Shown here piece by piece: positions 45,267-53,692 of a stretch of DNA of 64,000 nucleotides. Source of the DNA: Ruegeria sp. AD91A (GTDB taxonomy: Bacteria > Pseudomonadota > Alphaproteobacteria > Rhodobacterales > Rhodobacteraceae); NCBI RefSeq assembly GCF_003443535.1, contig NZ_CP031946.1, forward strand, positions 2,108,001-2,172,000. The letters are read 5' to 3'. Numbering within the stretch: the stretch's first letter is position 1; every line of letters begins with the position of its first letter. The notes beneath the pieces are model-generated. The model was not told the origin of the DNA and ran no database searches. It saw nothing but the letters and a program-made list of their open reading frames with translations. The translations under genes and the position numbers were made by a program.

Positions 45267-46141
45267 GGCTGCCAGCCTTTGGCTTCTTCTTTCAGATAGC
45301 TCAGGAACGCCTGCACCTTGGTGGTGCGATGCAAATCCACGTGGGTCACCAGCCAAAGATTGCCGAACCATTCCGGGAGCGGATCAATCACCTCGACCAG
45401 ATTGTCGTGGCGGGCGGCCTCCCAACGGGCCATGAAACCGATGCCTGCACCGGCCAGAACGGCCTCGCGCATGCAGAAGTTGTTGGTACAGCGGAAGGTG
45501 ATGCGATCGGCAGGTACCGTCGCGCGCAGCCAGCGGGTGAACGGCGCGCGGCTGGTCTCATCGTCAGAACTGACGAAGTGATAGTTTCCGAAATCCTCGA
45601 TGCCGGATGGCCTGCCGAACCGTTTGACGTACGAGGTACTGGCATAAAGGCCGACTTCCTCTTGCCGGAACGGTTGGACAACATTGTCGGGTTGATCGGG
45701 AGCCGATCCGGCGCGGATCGCCACATGCGCCTCGCCATATTCCAGCCGGAACAGCCGGTCGCCGGTCAGGTATCGCACGATCAGGTCCGGATGCATCTTT
45801 TGAAACGCGGTGAGCGTTGGCACGACCAACGGCGCAAGAGACCCCAGAGATGTCACGACCAATTCACCCGAGACGTCGTCTCCGCGACCCTTCATCCGGC
45901 CGACAAGCTGATTGAACTGATCTTCGGTAGCCTGCGCCACACGCAGCAGATCGTCGCCTGCTTCGGTGGGTGTGTATCCCCGCGCATGACGCTGAAACAG
46001 TTTGACACCCAAACGCGACTCGATCGCATCGATGTGACGGATCACGGTGGCATGGTGAACACCCAGAACCTCTGCCGCGCCGCTGACCGTACCCATGCGT
46101 GCCACCTGATAGGCGGTTCTCACTTCATCCCAATTGTCCAT
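45263..46141 (-). CDS. LysR family transcriptional regulator
   Basis: A 292-residue regulator from ATG 46141. The N-terminal winged helix has AYQVARMGTVSGAAEVLGVH and ESRLGVKLFQRHARGYTPTEAG. The C-terminal effector domain covers about 90-285. It is coupled to the EamA gene downstream and diverges from azoR; LysR proteins usually control the divergent gene. A CAACA-n5-TGTTG repeat lies in the 120-base spacer. Confidence 0.88.
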   Translation of the reverse strand: MDNWDEVRTAYQVARMGTVSGAAEVLGVHHATVIRHIDAIESRLGVKLFQRHARGYTPTEAGDDLLRVAQATEDQFNQLVGRMKGRGDDVSGELVVTSLGSLAPLVVPTLTAFQKMHPDLIVRYLTGDRLFRLEYGEAHVAIRAGSAPDQPDNVVQPFRQEEVGLYASTSYVKRFGRPSGIEDFGNYHFVSSDDETSRAPFTRWLRATVPADRITFRCTNNFCMREAVLAGAGIGFMARWEAARHDNLVEVIDPLPEWFGNLWLVTHVDLHRTTKVQAFLSYLKEEAKGWQP

Positions 46142-46166
46142 GGCAATGTCATCACTGTGCAATTTC

Positions 46167-46181
46167 CAACAATAACTGTTG
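46167..46181. promoter_or_regulatory. Inverted repeat in the LysR-azoR spacer
   Basis: CAACA-ATAAC-TGTTG (15 bp, perfect 5-bp arms) lies 26 bases upstream of the LysR-type start and 80 upstream of azoR. The size and dyad suit a LysR recognition site, although the arms are short. Confidence 0.35.
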
Positions 46182-46261
46182 ATGTATCCGAGTTTCGTTC
46201 GCAAACGCAATAATCATATTGGCGGCAGGACAAGATTTCCGTGACCCAAAGGACCTGAACA

Positions 46262-46843
46262 ATGGCTAAAACTATCCTTCATATCGACTCTTCTGCCCGC
46301 CGCGTGAATTCGACCACCCGCGATCTGTCCGACCGCGTGGTCAAGCAACTGGGCGCAGAACGCATCATCCGTCGTGATCTGGCCACCCCCCTGCCCCTGC
46401 TGACGGAAGACTGGATCGCCGCCAATTTTACCCCCGCCGACCAGCGCGACGACGTACAGCGCGACCGGCTGGCCCTGTCGGACGAACTGGTTTCCGAATT
46501 GCAAGACGCCGACACCATCGTCATCGGCCTGCCGATCTATAACTTCTCGGTCCCCGCGGCGTTCAAGGCGTGGATAGACCTGGTTGCCCGCGCGGGTCTG
46601 ACCTTTTCCTACACGGAAAACGGCCCCAAAGGCCTGCTGGAAGGGAAGCGTGCCATTCTGGCCATCGCATCGGGCGGTGTTCCTGTCGGGTCCGAAGCTG
46701 ATTTCGCCACCAATTACGCGCGCCACGTTCTGGGTTTTATCGGCATTCATGACGTCGACGTCATCGCCGCGGATCAGATGGCCGTGAACCCGGATGCGGC
46801 GCTGGAAAATGCCCGCAAGGCAGTGGCGGAGCTTGCAGCCTGA
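46262..46843 (+). CDS. azoR: FMN-dependent NADH:quinone oxidoreductase/azoreductase
   Basis: A 193-residue flavodoxin-fold protein. ILHIDSSARRVNSTTRDLSD is the FMN phosphate loop; GLPIYNFSVPAAFKAWIDLV and FSYTENGPKGLL match AzoR. It reduces quinones and azo compounds by two electrons, protecting from thiol-reactive quinones. It diverges from the LysR-type regulator gene, its probable controller. Confidence 0.9.
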   Translation: MAKTILHIDSSARRVNSTTRDLSDRVVKQLGAERIIRRDLATPLPLLTEDWIAANFTPADQRDDVQRDRLALSDELVSELQDADTIVIGLPIYNFSVPAAFKAWIDLVARAGLTFSYTENGPKGLLEGKRAILAIASGGVPVGSEADFATNYARHVLGFIGIHDVDVIAADQMAVNPDAALENARKAVAELAA

Positions 46844-46869
46844 TCGCCTCTGGTCAATAGGCGTTAAAA

Positions 46870-46907
46870 CGTCCAGTCTGCCGGTCAGCAAACAGGCAGA
46901 CTGGACG
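46870..46907. other. Perfect 13-bp hairpin upstream of the racemase gene
   Basis: CGTCCAGTCTGCC (46870-46882) pairs fully with GGCAGACTGGACG (46895-46907) around a 12-base loop. The stem ends 6 bases before the racemase ATG, so its 3' arm covers the place where a ribosome-binding site would be. Read from the minus strand it is followed by TTTTAACG and would resemble a terminator in that direction. A 13-bp perfect stem is not expected by chance in a 70-base spacer. Confidence 0.6.
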
Positions 46908-46913
46908 GGGCGC

Positions 46914-47651
46914 ATGAAAAAAATAGGTATTCTGGGTGGCGTGGGCTGGGCCTCGACCGTCGACTATTACAGGGCCATTGCCGAAGGGGCCGGGCGTTAT
47001 TTCGCTGAACGTGGTCACGGCTCGCCTTTGCCAATCCCTCCGATGACCATCGAATCCGTCACGCAGGCCAGGACACGTGCCCTTCGTGGTGTTGTCGGGG
47101 ATGAGGCAAGCTGGGCGGATTTTGACGCGGTGTTCCGCGACGCCCTGCTGACTCTCGAACGCGCCGGGTGCGATTTCGGCATCATCGCGTCCAACACCCC
47201 CCATGCGCGGCTTCACGCGATACGGCAGAGTGTCTCGATGCCAATCCTCAGCATCTTTGACGCGACCGCCGAAGCCACTGCAGGAACTGGCGCGTCCAAG
47301 GCTCTGGTCTTGGGAACAGCTGTGACGATGCAGGCCACCAACTATGCGGATCGTCTGGACGCCGAAGGCATTGCCGCAAATGAACGGTTGCCCGAACCCG
47401 AGATTTCCAAGATGCAGGCCATGATCGACAGTGACTTCTACGGCGGCGCATCCGACGCGGCCCGGGCCCGACTACTGGCCTTTTGCGACAAGTACGCCAG
47501 CCCCGGAACCGCGATTCTGCTGGCCTGTACCGAGCTTCCACTGGCTTTTCCGAACCACCTGGACGATCCGGTGTTCGAGGCTGACCGACACCTGTTCGTC
47601 AACCCGTCAGCCGCGCATGTTGCCGCCGCACTGAAAGAGGCGCTGATGTAA
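46914..47651 (+). CDS. Aspartate/glutamate racemase family protein
   Basis: A 245-residue protein from ATG 46914. KKIGILGGVGWASTVDYYRA is the family N-terminus. The two catalytic positions are IASNTPHA (Ser93) and LLACTELPL (Cys205). Canonical racemases use two cysteines; a hydroxyl residue at the first place resembles YgeA-type members (Thr/Cys), which act on one enantiomer preferentially. It may act on aspartate, glutamate or another substrate. It lies 70 bases after azoR behind a strong hairpin and just before the convergent prolyl-tRNA editing gene. Confidence 0.85.
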   Translation: MKKIGILGGVGWASTVDYYRAIAEGAGRYFAERGHGSPLPIPPMTIESVTQARTRALRGVVGDEASWADFDAVFRDALLTLERAGCDFGIIASNTPHARLHAIRQSVSMPILSIFDATAEATAGTGASKALVLGTAVTMQATNYADRLDAEGIAANERLPEPEISKMQAMIDSDFYGGASDAARARLLAFCDKYASPGTAILLACTELPLAFPNHLDDPVFEADRHLFVNPSAAHVAAALKEALM

Positions 47652-48182
47652 TCAGGGCAACCAGGTGACCTCGCACCCGATGCGATCGAAGAAGGCCATC
47701 ATATCTGCCCGCTTCAGGGCCACGGTGCGGTCGTTGACAAGGGGGTGCATGTAAATCACCTCGGCCTGTTTTGCCGCCGCATCCATGAAGAACCGTACAT
47801 CATTCTGAACTCCGTTGATCATCGCCAGCGGGCTGACCGCGCCGGGACGTATGCCTAGGTTCTGGAACAGACGGTCCGCCGAGCCAAAGGACAGGTTGCC
47901 AATGCCCAGCTCGGCCCCCAGCGCCTTAAGATCAATCTCGCGGCTTTGCTCCAAGGTCACCAGATAGTTGCGCTTTTTCTTGTCTCGCAGATACAGGTTC
48001 TTGACCCGAAGCGCGTACTCTCCCGGCACCATGAACTGGTCTTCAACCGCCTTGGCATCCTCAACCGTACGCAAAGGCGCATGGGTATGCAGGCGATAGG
48101 TCAAGCCCCAGCCAGCCATCCGCGTCAACAATGCGTCGGAGCTCAGCGGCAGTGTGTCCTGATAGGCAGATGAAGCGTCCAC
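47652..48182 (-). CDS. Prolyl-tRNA editing (YbaK/ProXp-type) protein
   Basis: A 176-residue protein from GTG 48182, chosen because AGGAGGG lies just upstream and the upstream 37 residues look non-coding. YRLHTHAPLRTVEDAKAV, KNLYLRDKKKRNYLVTLE and GIRPGAVSPLAMIN match the trans-editing family related to the ProRS INS domain (PrdX/ProXp-ala type). It hydrolyses mischarged Ala-tRNA(Pro). The stop touches the racemase stop (convergent). Confidence 0.88.
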   Translation of the reverse strand: MDASSAYQDTLPLSSDALLTRMAGWGLTYRLHTHAPLRTVEDAKAVEDQFMVPGEYALRVKNLYLRDKKKRNYLVTLEQSREIDLKALGAELGIGNLSFGSADRLFQNLGIRPGAVSPLAMINGVQNDVRFFMDAAAKQAEVIYMHPLVNDRTVALKRADMMAFFDRIGCEVTWLP

Positions 48183-48271
48183 GAAACCCTCCTGTTTAGA
48201 CTGCTCATCGCGCACCAAGGCTTGGAATTCAAGCGCGGGACATACAATCGCCCGGGTGATAGCCTGTCCGA

Positions 48272-48790
48272 ATGAAAGTCGCGCGCAACACACCCCAACA
48301 GCTGATCCTCAGCGATACCCCTTGGTTCTTCGGAATTCTGTTTGCTTTGAATACCCTGATTTTTGCAGCGCTTGGCCTTTTGCTGACATGGGCTGGCGGG
48401 TCGGCTTTCTGGTACGGGTTGAGCATGATCATCTTTGGTGGCGCTATGGGTTTATGGAGCTTTCACCTGCTGGTGAGGCGCGTTCAGGTAATATTTGACC
48501 GGACCAAGGGCACGTTGGTGATCCGTCAGAAATCCATCTTCGGATATGCAGCTATAGAGCACGCTCTGTCCGACCTGTCCAATGCAGAAGTTGAAACCAT
48601 ACTGAACAAGCCCGCATGGTTGTTCGCAAGCCGTCATCGTCCGGTTCTGTTGCTGGACAAGGGTATGAGTGCGGGTCGTCATCCGATCATCCAAGCTTTT
48701 TCGACCGGAACCTGTGCCGAACGCATCACCGGCACGGTCAATGACTGGCTTGCTGCACGTGGAGGTGACCCCGGCACCCGCTCTGCCTGA
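48272..48790 (+). CDS. Two-helix membrane protein, paralogue 1 of 2
   Basis: A 172-residue protein. It begins MKVARNTPQQLILSDTPWF, followed by two membrane helices (about 22-42 and 46-68), a short loop and a beta-rich cytosolic part with VRRVQVIFDRTKGTLVIRQKS, FGYAAIEHALSDLSNAEVET, HRPVLLLDKGMSAGRHPI. The next gene is a clear paralogue with the same layout, so this is a tandem duplication. The layout (TM hairpin then a beta domain with a buried DR-K strand) is like PH-type membrane-associated domains; function unknown. Confidence 0.65.
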   Translation: MKVARNTPQQLILSDTPWFFGILFALNTLIFAALGLLLTWAGGSAFWYGLSMIIFGGAMGLWSFHLLVRRVQVIFDRTKGTLVIRQKSIFGYAAIEHALSDLSNAEVETILNKPAWLFASRHRPVLLLDKGMSAGRHPIIQAFSTGTCAERITGTVNDWLAARGGDPGTRSA

Positions 48791-48897
48791 AATCAAGGAG
48801 ATGCGGTCTTGGTGCCTGCCTGTTTGCGATTCCATTCGCGCAAGGCGCGGGCAAATCAAACTGGAACAGGATGTTGGAACGGTGCTAGCGTACCGCC

Positions 48898-49422
48898 ATG
48901 AAAGTGACCCGAGACACCCCGAACCAACTGATCATCGCCAATACGCCCTGGTTCATCGGTATCATGCTGGTCATTTTCATTCTGGCCTTTGTCGGTTCCG
49001 GTATTTTCCTGATGAGCACGGGCGGCGAAGGCATCTGGTTCGGCCTGATCTTCGCCCTGGGCGGAGGTGGTCTTGGCTTTGGTGCCTTTTGCGCTTTTGT
49101 AAGACGGGTTCAGATCATTCTGGACAGGAGGAAGGACAGTATCCTGATCCGCCGCCAATCCGTCTTTGGCTATGAAGCGGTTGAACACACGCTGTCCAAC
49201 CTGTCCCACGCTGAAGTCGAAAGCACGACATCCCGCGGCAAAAACGGCACCTCGACGCTGTATCGCCCGGTCCTTGTTCTTGAGAAAGGGATGAGCGCCG
49301 GTCGCCATCCCATTGTCGAAGCATTTTCCAGCGGGTCTGGTTCTCATCGGTTGGCTGATGCCGTAAATGACTGGCTTCCATCGAAGCTCGGGCAAGACCG
49401 TCGTGAAGTCGGGGCGGGTTAA
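48898..49422 (+). CDS. Two-helix membrane protein, paralogue 2 of 2
   Basis: A 174-residue protein clearly homologous to the preceding gene: shared MKV-R-TP-QLI and NTPWF start, RRVQ and RQS-FGYEAVEH segments, and the block VLEKGMSAGRHPI. The helices are conserved in position more than in sequence. The gap between the two genes is 107 bases without a terminator. It ends overlapping the sulfotransferase gene convergently by 4 bases. Function unknown. Confidence 0.65.
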   Translation: MKVTRDTPNQLIIANTPWFIGIMLVIFILAFVGSGIFLMSTGGEGIWFGLIFALGGGGLGFGAFCAFVRRVQIILDRRKDSILIRRQSVFGYEAVEHTLSNLSHAEVESTTSRGKNGTSTLYRPVLVLEKGMSAGRHPIVEAFSSGSGSHRLADAVNDWLPSKLGQDRREVGAG

Positions 49423-50306
49423 GGGGCCAAGCCGCGTTCCAGCCACAAGCGTTCCTCGGGTGAAACTAACTCGGACATACAGGCACCGTAACGCCCCATG
49501 TCTTCCGCCGTTAACTTGCCTTCCCATTTCTCGCTGGTTCCTGAGGCAAAGAACTGCGCGTAGTCGTGGAAGACAGTTTGGAAGCCCGGCGCTTGTGCCG
49601 CGCGTTCGGCATTGTTTTTCATCGAACCGAAGCTGCCTGCCTCGGCGATATCGTTGACCAGTTTTGGATCGATATTGATATCTGAAATCCGGGCTATCCG
49701 GGCCACCTGACCCGGCAGGTCACGACTGAGTTCTGCATAGTGCAGAAAGTGAATATTGGGCAGCTGCCGGTAACCCCAGAAGGATCGAAAGTGATGAATG
49801 ATCGATCTGAGAGACAGATCATCCGTGCCCTTGGACGATGCGGGCCGTTCCAGAAACATCGCAAACGCCTCGGACAAATCATCGGGAAACAGATAGTCCA
49901 GCCAGTCTTCCTTCATATTGGCAACATGATTTCGAAGCGAGAAATGCACGTCAACCGGGTGGCGATGCACCACAAGATAAGTCGCATCTGGTGAATAAGT
50001 GATCCCGTCCAAAGGCGTATGAGTCTTGATGCAGCGCCGATGCGTCTGCGCCTCCAACTGAGAGGCTTGTTCTTCCTGATCCCTGAATCCAGCGTCCAAC
50101 CATGGCGAGACCTTGTTGTCATAAACTGCAGGATCCGCTCTACCGGTGATCAGCATCCGAACCAGCGTCTGCGTCCATGTTGTTCCACACTTGGGCGGTG
50201 TGCAGACAAAGATATCGTCTGGGCGGATATCGAAACTGGACCAGATGTCTGTGTTGGTGACTTGTCCGACATACTCGTTCGTTCTTTGCGGAAGATTGTC
50301 CTTCAT
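49419..50306 (-). CDS. PAPS-dependent sulfotransferase
   Basis: A 295-residue cytosolic-type sulfotransferase. The 5'-phosphosulfate loop is FVCTPPKCGTTWTQTLVRML (about 33-52) and the 3'-phosphate motif is YLVVHRHPVDVHFSLRNHV. A histidine in RCIKTHTPLDG fits the catalytic base. This resembles eukaryotic SULT1-type enzymes, found sporadically in marine bacteria, and would sulfonate a small alcohol or amine. No PAPS synthesis genes are adjacent. Confidence 0.88.
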   Translation of the reverse strand: MKDNLPQRTNEYVGQVTNTDIWSSFDIRPDDIFVCTPPKCGTTWTQTLVRMLITGRADPAVYDNKVSPWLDAGFRDQEEQASQLEAQTHRRCIKTHTPLDGITYSPDATYLVVHRHPVDVHFSLRNHVANMKEDWLDYLFPDDLSEAFAMFLERPASSKGTDDLSLRSIIHHFRSFWGYRQLPNIHFLHYAELSRDLPGQVARIARISDINIDPKLVNDIAEAGSFGSMKNNAERAAQAPGFQTVFHDYAQFFASGTSEKWEGKLTAEDMGRYGACMSELVSPEERLWLERGLAP

Positions 50307-50455
50307 AGCGCCCCCTGGACTTGGTACATCCAGATTACACCACGCGCGGTGCGTTTACCTAGGGCCCACCTTGACTCGGGCAGTCCATCGGCGTAGATGA
50401 CGCCACAACATCCGGAAGCGTCTGATCTTCCGGTCCCTTGAGTCGTTCAGGGATC

Positions 50456-50487
50456 GCCCCCCACCAGCGAGTTTCGCCCGTGGGGGC
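50456..50487. other. GC-rich hairpin upstream of the ffh promoter
   Basis: GCCCCCCAC (50456-50464) pairs with GTGGGGGC (50480-50487). A second hairpin, CCGGAAG/CTTCCGG, lies at 50412-50433. Neither is followed by a U-tract on the plus strand. They sit just before the ffh promoter in the 251-base spacer with the sulfotransferase gene and may be terminators of upstream antisense transcripts or simple dyads. Confidence 0.35.
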
Positions 50488-50489
50488 AA

Positions 50490-50518
50490 TTGTGCATTTA
50501 ACCGGTGTTTCTTATCTA
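50490..50518 (+). promoter_or_regulatory. Candidate sigma-70 promoter of the ffh-trmD operon
   Basis: TTGTGC (50490-50495) and TATCTA (50513-50518) with a 17-base spacer. Initiation near 50525 would leave a leader of about 33 bases before the ffh ATG, which has AAGGAGG in place. Confidence 0.6.
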
Positions 50519-50557
50519 AGAAGCGCCACGAGATAACCGGCTAAGGAGGCCGAAGGC

Positions 50558-52054
50558 ATGTTTGAAAATCTATCCGAACGCCTCTCTGGTGTCTTCGACC
50601 GGCTGACCAAACAGGGCGCCCTGTCCGAGGAAGACGTCAAAACCGCCCTGCGCGAAGTGCGGGTTGCCCTGCTGGAGGCTGACGTCTCGCTGCCGGTTGC
50701 AAGGGAATTCGTCAAGAAGGTGCAGGAACAGGCGACCGGTCAGGCTGTTACCAAGTCGATCACACCCGGCCAGCAGGTCGTCAAGATCGTGCATGACGCT
50801 TTGGTTGACACCCTGCGTGGCGAGGAAGACCCGGGTGCGCTGAAGATCGACAACCCGCCCGCGCCGATCCTGATGGTCGGCTTGCAGGGCTCTGGTAAAA
50901 CGACGACCACCGGCAAGCTTGCCAAACGCCTGAAAGAGAAAGAGGGCAAGAAGGTCCTGATGGCCTCGCTGGACGTCTATCGCCCGGCGGCGATGGATCA
51001 GTTGGCCGTTCTGGGCACGCAGGTTGGTGTAGACACTCTGCCGATCGTGCCGGGCCAGAAACCGGTAGACATTGCCAAGCGCGCCAAGCAACAGGCGACG
51101 CTGGGCGGCTACGACGTCTATATGCTGGATACCGCGGGTCGTCTGCATATCGACGAGGTTCTGATGAACGAGGTCGAGCAGGTCCGCAACGTGGTCGACC
51201 CGCGTGAGACGCTGCTGGTCGTCGACGGCCTGACCGGTCAGGTCGCCGTCGAGGTGGCCGAGGAGTTTGACGCCAAGGTCGGTATCTCGGGCGTGGTCCT
51301 GACACGGATGGACGGTGACGGGCGCGGCGGTGCGGCACTGTCGATGCGCGCCGTGACCGGCAAACCGATCCGCTTCGTCGGTCTGGGCGAGAAGATGGAC
51401 GCGCTCGAAACTTTCGAGCCGGACCGGATTGCCGGTCGTATTCTGGGCATGGGCGACATTGTTGCCCTGGTCGAAAAAGCCCAGGAAACGATGGAGATGG
51501 AACAGACCGAGCGCATGATGAAGCGCATGGTCAAGGGTCAGTTCAACATGAACGACCTGAAAATGCAGCTGGAACAGATGATCCAGATGGGTGGCATGCA
51601 GGGCATGATGGGCATGATGCCGGGCATGGGCAAGATGGCCAAACAGATGGATCAGGCCGGACTGGACGACAGGATTCTGCGCCAGCAGATCGCCATGATC
51701 CAATCCATGACCAAGCGCGAACGCGCCAACCCGCAACTGCTGCAAGCCAGCCGCAAAAAGCGCATCGCGGCGGGTTCCGGGATGGAGGTCAGCGACCTCA
51801 ACAAGCTGCTCAAGATGCACCGGCAGATGTCGGACATGATGAAGAAGATGGGCAAGATGGGCAAAGGCAAAATGCTGAAACAGGCCATGAAAGGCATGTT
51901 CGGCAAAGGCGGCCCCAGCCCCGAGGACATGGCCGCAGGAATGGATCCCAAAGCGTTGGAGCAGGCGGCCAAGGCCATGGGCGGCAAGATGCCCGGTCTG
52001 GCCGGCGGCATGGGTCTGCCACAGGGCCTAAGCGGGTTCGGAAAGAAAAAGTGA
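50558..52054 (+). CDS. ffh: Signal recognition particle protein Ffh
   Basis: A 498-residue SRP54 homologue. The N domain is followed by the G domain with GLQGSGKTTTTGKLA (about 108-122), DTAGR and TRMDGDGRGGAA. The methionine-rich M domain (about 300-460) binds signal sequences and 4.5S RNA. The glycine/methionine-rich tail ends LAGGMGLPQGLSGFGKKK. First gene of a long operon; its stop overlaps the next gene as GTGA. Confidence 0.98.
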   Translation: MFENLSERLSGVFDRLTKQGALSEEDVKTALREVRVALLEADVSLPVAREFVKKVQEQATGQAVTKSITPGQQVVKIVHDALVDTLRGEEDPGALKIDNPPAPILMVGLQGSGKTTTTGKLAKRLKEKEGKKVLMASLDVYRPAAMDQLAVLGTQVGVDTLPIVPGQKPVDIAKRAKQQATLGGYDVYMLDTAGRLHIDEVLMNEVEQVRNVVDPRETLLVVDGLTGQVAVEVAEEFDAKVGISGVVLTRMDGDGRGGAALSMRAVTGKPIRFVGLGEKMDALETFEPDRIAGRILGMGDIVALVEKAQETMEMEQTERMMKRMVKGQFNMNDLKMQLEQMIQMGGMQGMMGMMPGMGKMAKQMDQAGLDDRILRQQIAMIQSMTKRERANPQLLQASRKKRIAAGSGMEVSDLNKLLKMHRQMSDMMKKMGKMGKGKMLKQAMKGMFGKGGPSPEDMAAGMDPKALEQAAKAMGGKMPGLAGGMGLPQGLSGFGKKK

Positions 52055-52608
52055 CGCCAGCACGCTGCACCCAGCCCCCGTCCGGAAAGGCGGCGATGGC
52101 AGCAGCGCAATATCGCGCAGCCCTGCCGGTCATTCAGACCCGGCGGCTGGTTCTGCGTGTGCCCACCCTGGACGACCTGCCGGTGTGGACGTCGATCTGC
52201 AACGACAGCTTTGGTGATACCGCGCAAGACGCGTGGACCGAGTTTTCCTATTATACCTCGGGCTGGCTTCTGCATGGTCACGGGCTGTTCTCGGTCACGC
52301 TCAAGGGTGATGATCGCGCAATTGGCTTCGTCGTTCTGGGCCTGGAATGGGACGATCACGAACCGGAACTTGGCTATATGTTCAGCGCTGAACACCGCAT
52401 GCAGGGCTTTGCCACCGAGGCATGCGCCGCCGTACGTGATTTCGGATTTGACCTGCTCGGATCCGGGCAGTTTGTAAGCTACGTTTCGCAATCCAACACC
52501 CGTTCGAACGCGCTTGCACAACGACTGGGCGCAGCGCGTGATGCCAATGCAGAAAGCACCTTTGGACCAACCCAGCATGTCTGGCGGTACAGCGAGGGGC
52601 AGGAATGA
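52051..52608 (+). CDS. GNAT acetyltransferase 1 of 3 (RimJ/RimL type)
   Basis: A 185-residue protein if started at the GTG overlapping the ffh stop; an internal ATG at 52096 with GGAAAGG upstream gives 170 residues and is equally possible. TRRLVLRVPTLDDLPVW, LGYMFSAEHRMQGFATEA and NTRSNALAQRLGA are the beta1, acetyl-CoA loop and C-terminal signatures of RimJ/RimL-type GNATs, which acetylate protein N-termini or small amines. It is the first of three related acetyltransferases in a row. Confidence 0.8.
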   Translation: MTPARCTQPPSGKAAMAAAQYRAALPVIQTRRLVLRVPTLDDLPVWTSICNDSFGDTAQDAWTEFSYYTSGWLLHGHGLFSVTLKGDDRAIGFVVLGLEWDDHEPELGYMFSAEHRMQGFATEACAAVRDFGFDLLGSGQFVSYVSQSNTRSNALAQRLGAARDANAESTFGPTQHVWRYSEGQE

Positions 52609-53156
52609 CATTCGCGATGCCAATCCCGACGCTGGAAACCGAACGCCTGATCATGCGCGCGCCGTCCGAGGCTGATGTCAACGCGGACACTGCCTTCTTT
52701 GCCAGCGAAGCCGCGAAGTTCGTCGGCGGTCCTCTGCGCAAGGATGAGGTATGGCGGGTGGTTGCCTCGCTGCTGGGTCACTGGGCCATGCGCGGCTATG
52801 GGTATTGGAGCGTCGATGAAAAGGACACCGGCACCTATGTCGGGCGGATCGGACTTTGGTTTCCAGAAGGCTGGCCGGAACCCGAGATAGGTTGGACCCT
52901 GTTGAACCATGCCACCGGCAAAGGTTATGCGACCGAGGCCGCGCTGACTGCACGCACCTATGCCTATGATGTATTGAGTTGGGAAACCGCGATCTCACTG
53001 ATCGACCTGGACAATCACGCCAGCAAGGCCGTGGCCAAGCGTCTGGGCGCGCAGTTCGAGTATCACTATGACCACCCCAAGTTCGGAAAGTCCGAAATCT
53101 GGCGGCACCCGGCACCCTCGGATCTGGTGAATGGCGGAATGGAGGCTTACGCATGA
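52605..53156 (+). CDS. GNAT acetyltransferase 2 of 3 (RimJ/RimL type)
   Basis: A 183-residue protein, ATGA-coupled to both neighbours. TLETERLIMRAPSEADV, EIGWTLLNHATGKGYATEAA and DNHASKAVAKRLGA give the GNAT core. Its closest relative is the next gene, with which it shares HWAMRGYG/HWALRGYG and the WPEPEIGWTLL-type segment, so the two probably arose by recent tandem duplication. Confidence 0.82.
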   Translation: MTFAMPIPTLETERLIMRAPSEADVNADTAFFASEAAKFVGGPLRKDEVWRVVASLLGHWAMRGYGYWSVDEKDTGTYVGRIGLWFPEGWPEPEIGWTLLNHATGKGYATEAALTARTYAYDVLSWETAISLIDLDNHASKAVAKRLGAQFEYHYDHPKFGKSEIWRHPAPSDLVNGGMEAYA

Positions 53157-53692
53157 CCTCTTTCACCATCCCCACCATTGAAACCGAACGCCTGATCCTG
53201 CGCGCCCCGCATCTGGATGACCTGCCCGCGATGACCGTGTTCTTCGCAACCGAGCGCAGCCATATGGTGGGTGGCCCCAGGGATGCGTTCGAATGTTGGA
53301 ACTCATTGTCGAACCGACTGGGTCATTGGGCGCTGCGAGGTTATGGCCTTTGGCACCTGACCGAAAAGGCTGGCGGGGCATTCGTTGGCTGGGCCGGAAT
53401 GATCTACGTGCCGGGCTGGGCGGAACCGGAATTGGGCTGGACCTTGCTGGAAGAAGCCGAAGGTAAAGGGCTGGCCTTTGAAGCCGCCCAGGCTGCGCGC
53501 GCGTACGCTGCACGACATCAGGGCCTGAACGGCGTGATCTCATACATAGCTCATGCCAATGATCGTTCGCGCGCCTTGGCTGAACGGCTTGGTGCCACGC
53601 TTGAGCTTGAGAATGCCGAACTTCTGGGCAAGCACGCTCAGATCTGGCGCCACCCGCAGATAGACTTGACCACCGAGAGGACCGGCCAATGA
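53153..53692 (+). CDS. GNAT acetyltransferase 3 of 3 (RimJ/RimL type)
   Basis: A 179-residue protein overlapping its predecessor and chorismate mutase as ATGA. ETERLILRAPHLDDLPAM, ELGWTLLEEAEGKGLAFEAA and NDRSRALAERLGATLELE are the conserved parts. In the CoA loop the usual R-GxG-A is E-EGKGLA. With two relatives upstream and rpsP-rimM-trmD downstream, modification of ribosomal proteins or translation factors is a reasonable but untested idea. Confidence 0.82.
   Translation: MTSFTIPTIETERLILRAPHLDDLPAMTVFFATERSHMVGGPRDAFECWNSLSNRLGHWALRGYGLWHLTEKAGGAFVGWAGMIYVPGWAEPELGWTLLEEAEGKGLAFEAAQAARAYAARHQGLNGVISYIAHANDRSRALAERLGATLELENAELLGKHAQIWRHPQIDLTTERTGQ

Noticed and set aside
50307..50557. SRP RNA (4.5S) gene next to ffh
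   Set aside because: A CCGGAAG hairpin is present, but the conserved SRP RNA core around the GGAA tetraloop (the GGTCCGGAAGGAAGCAGC block) is missing.
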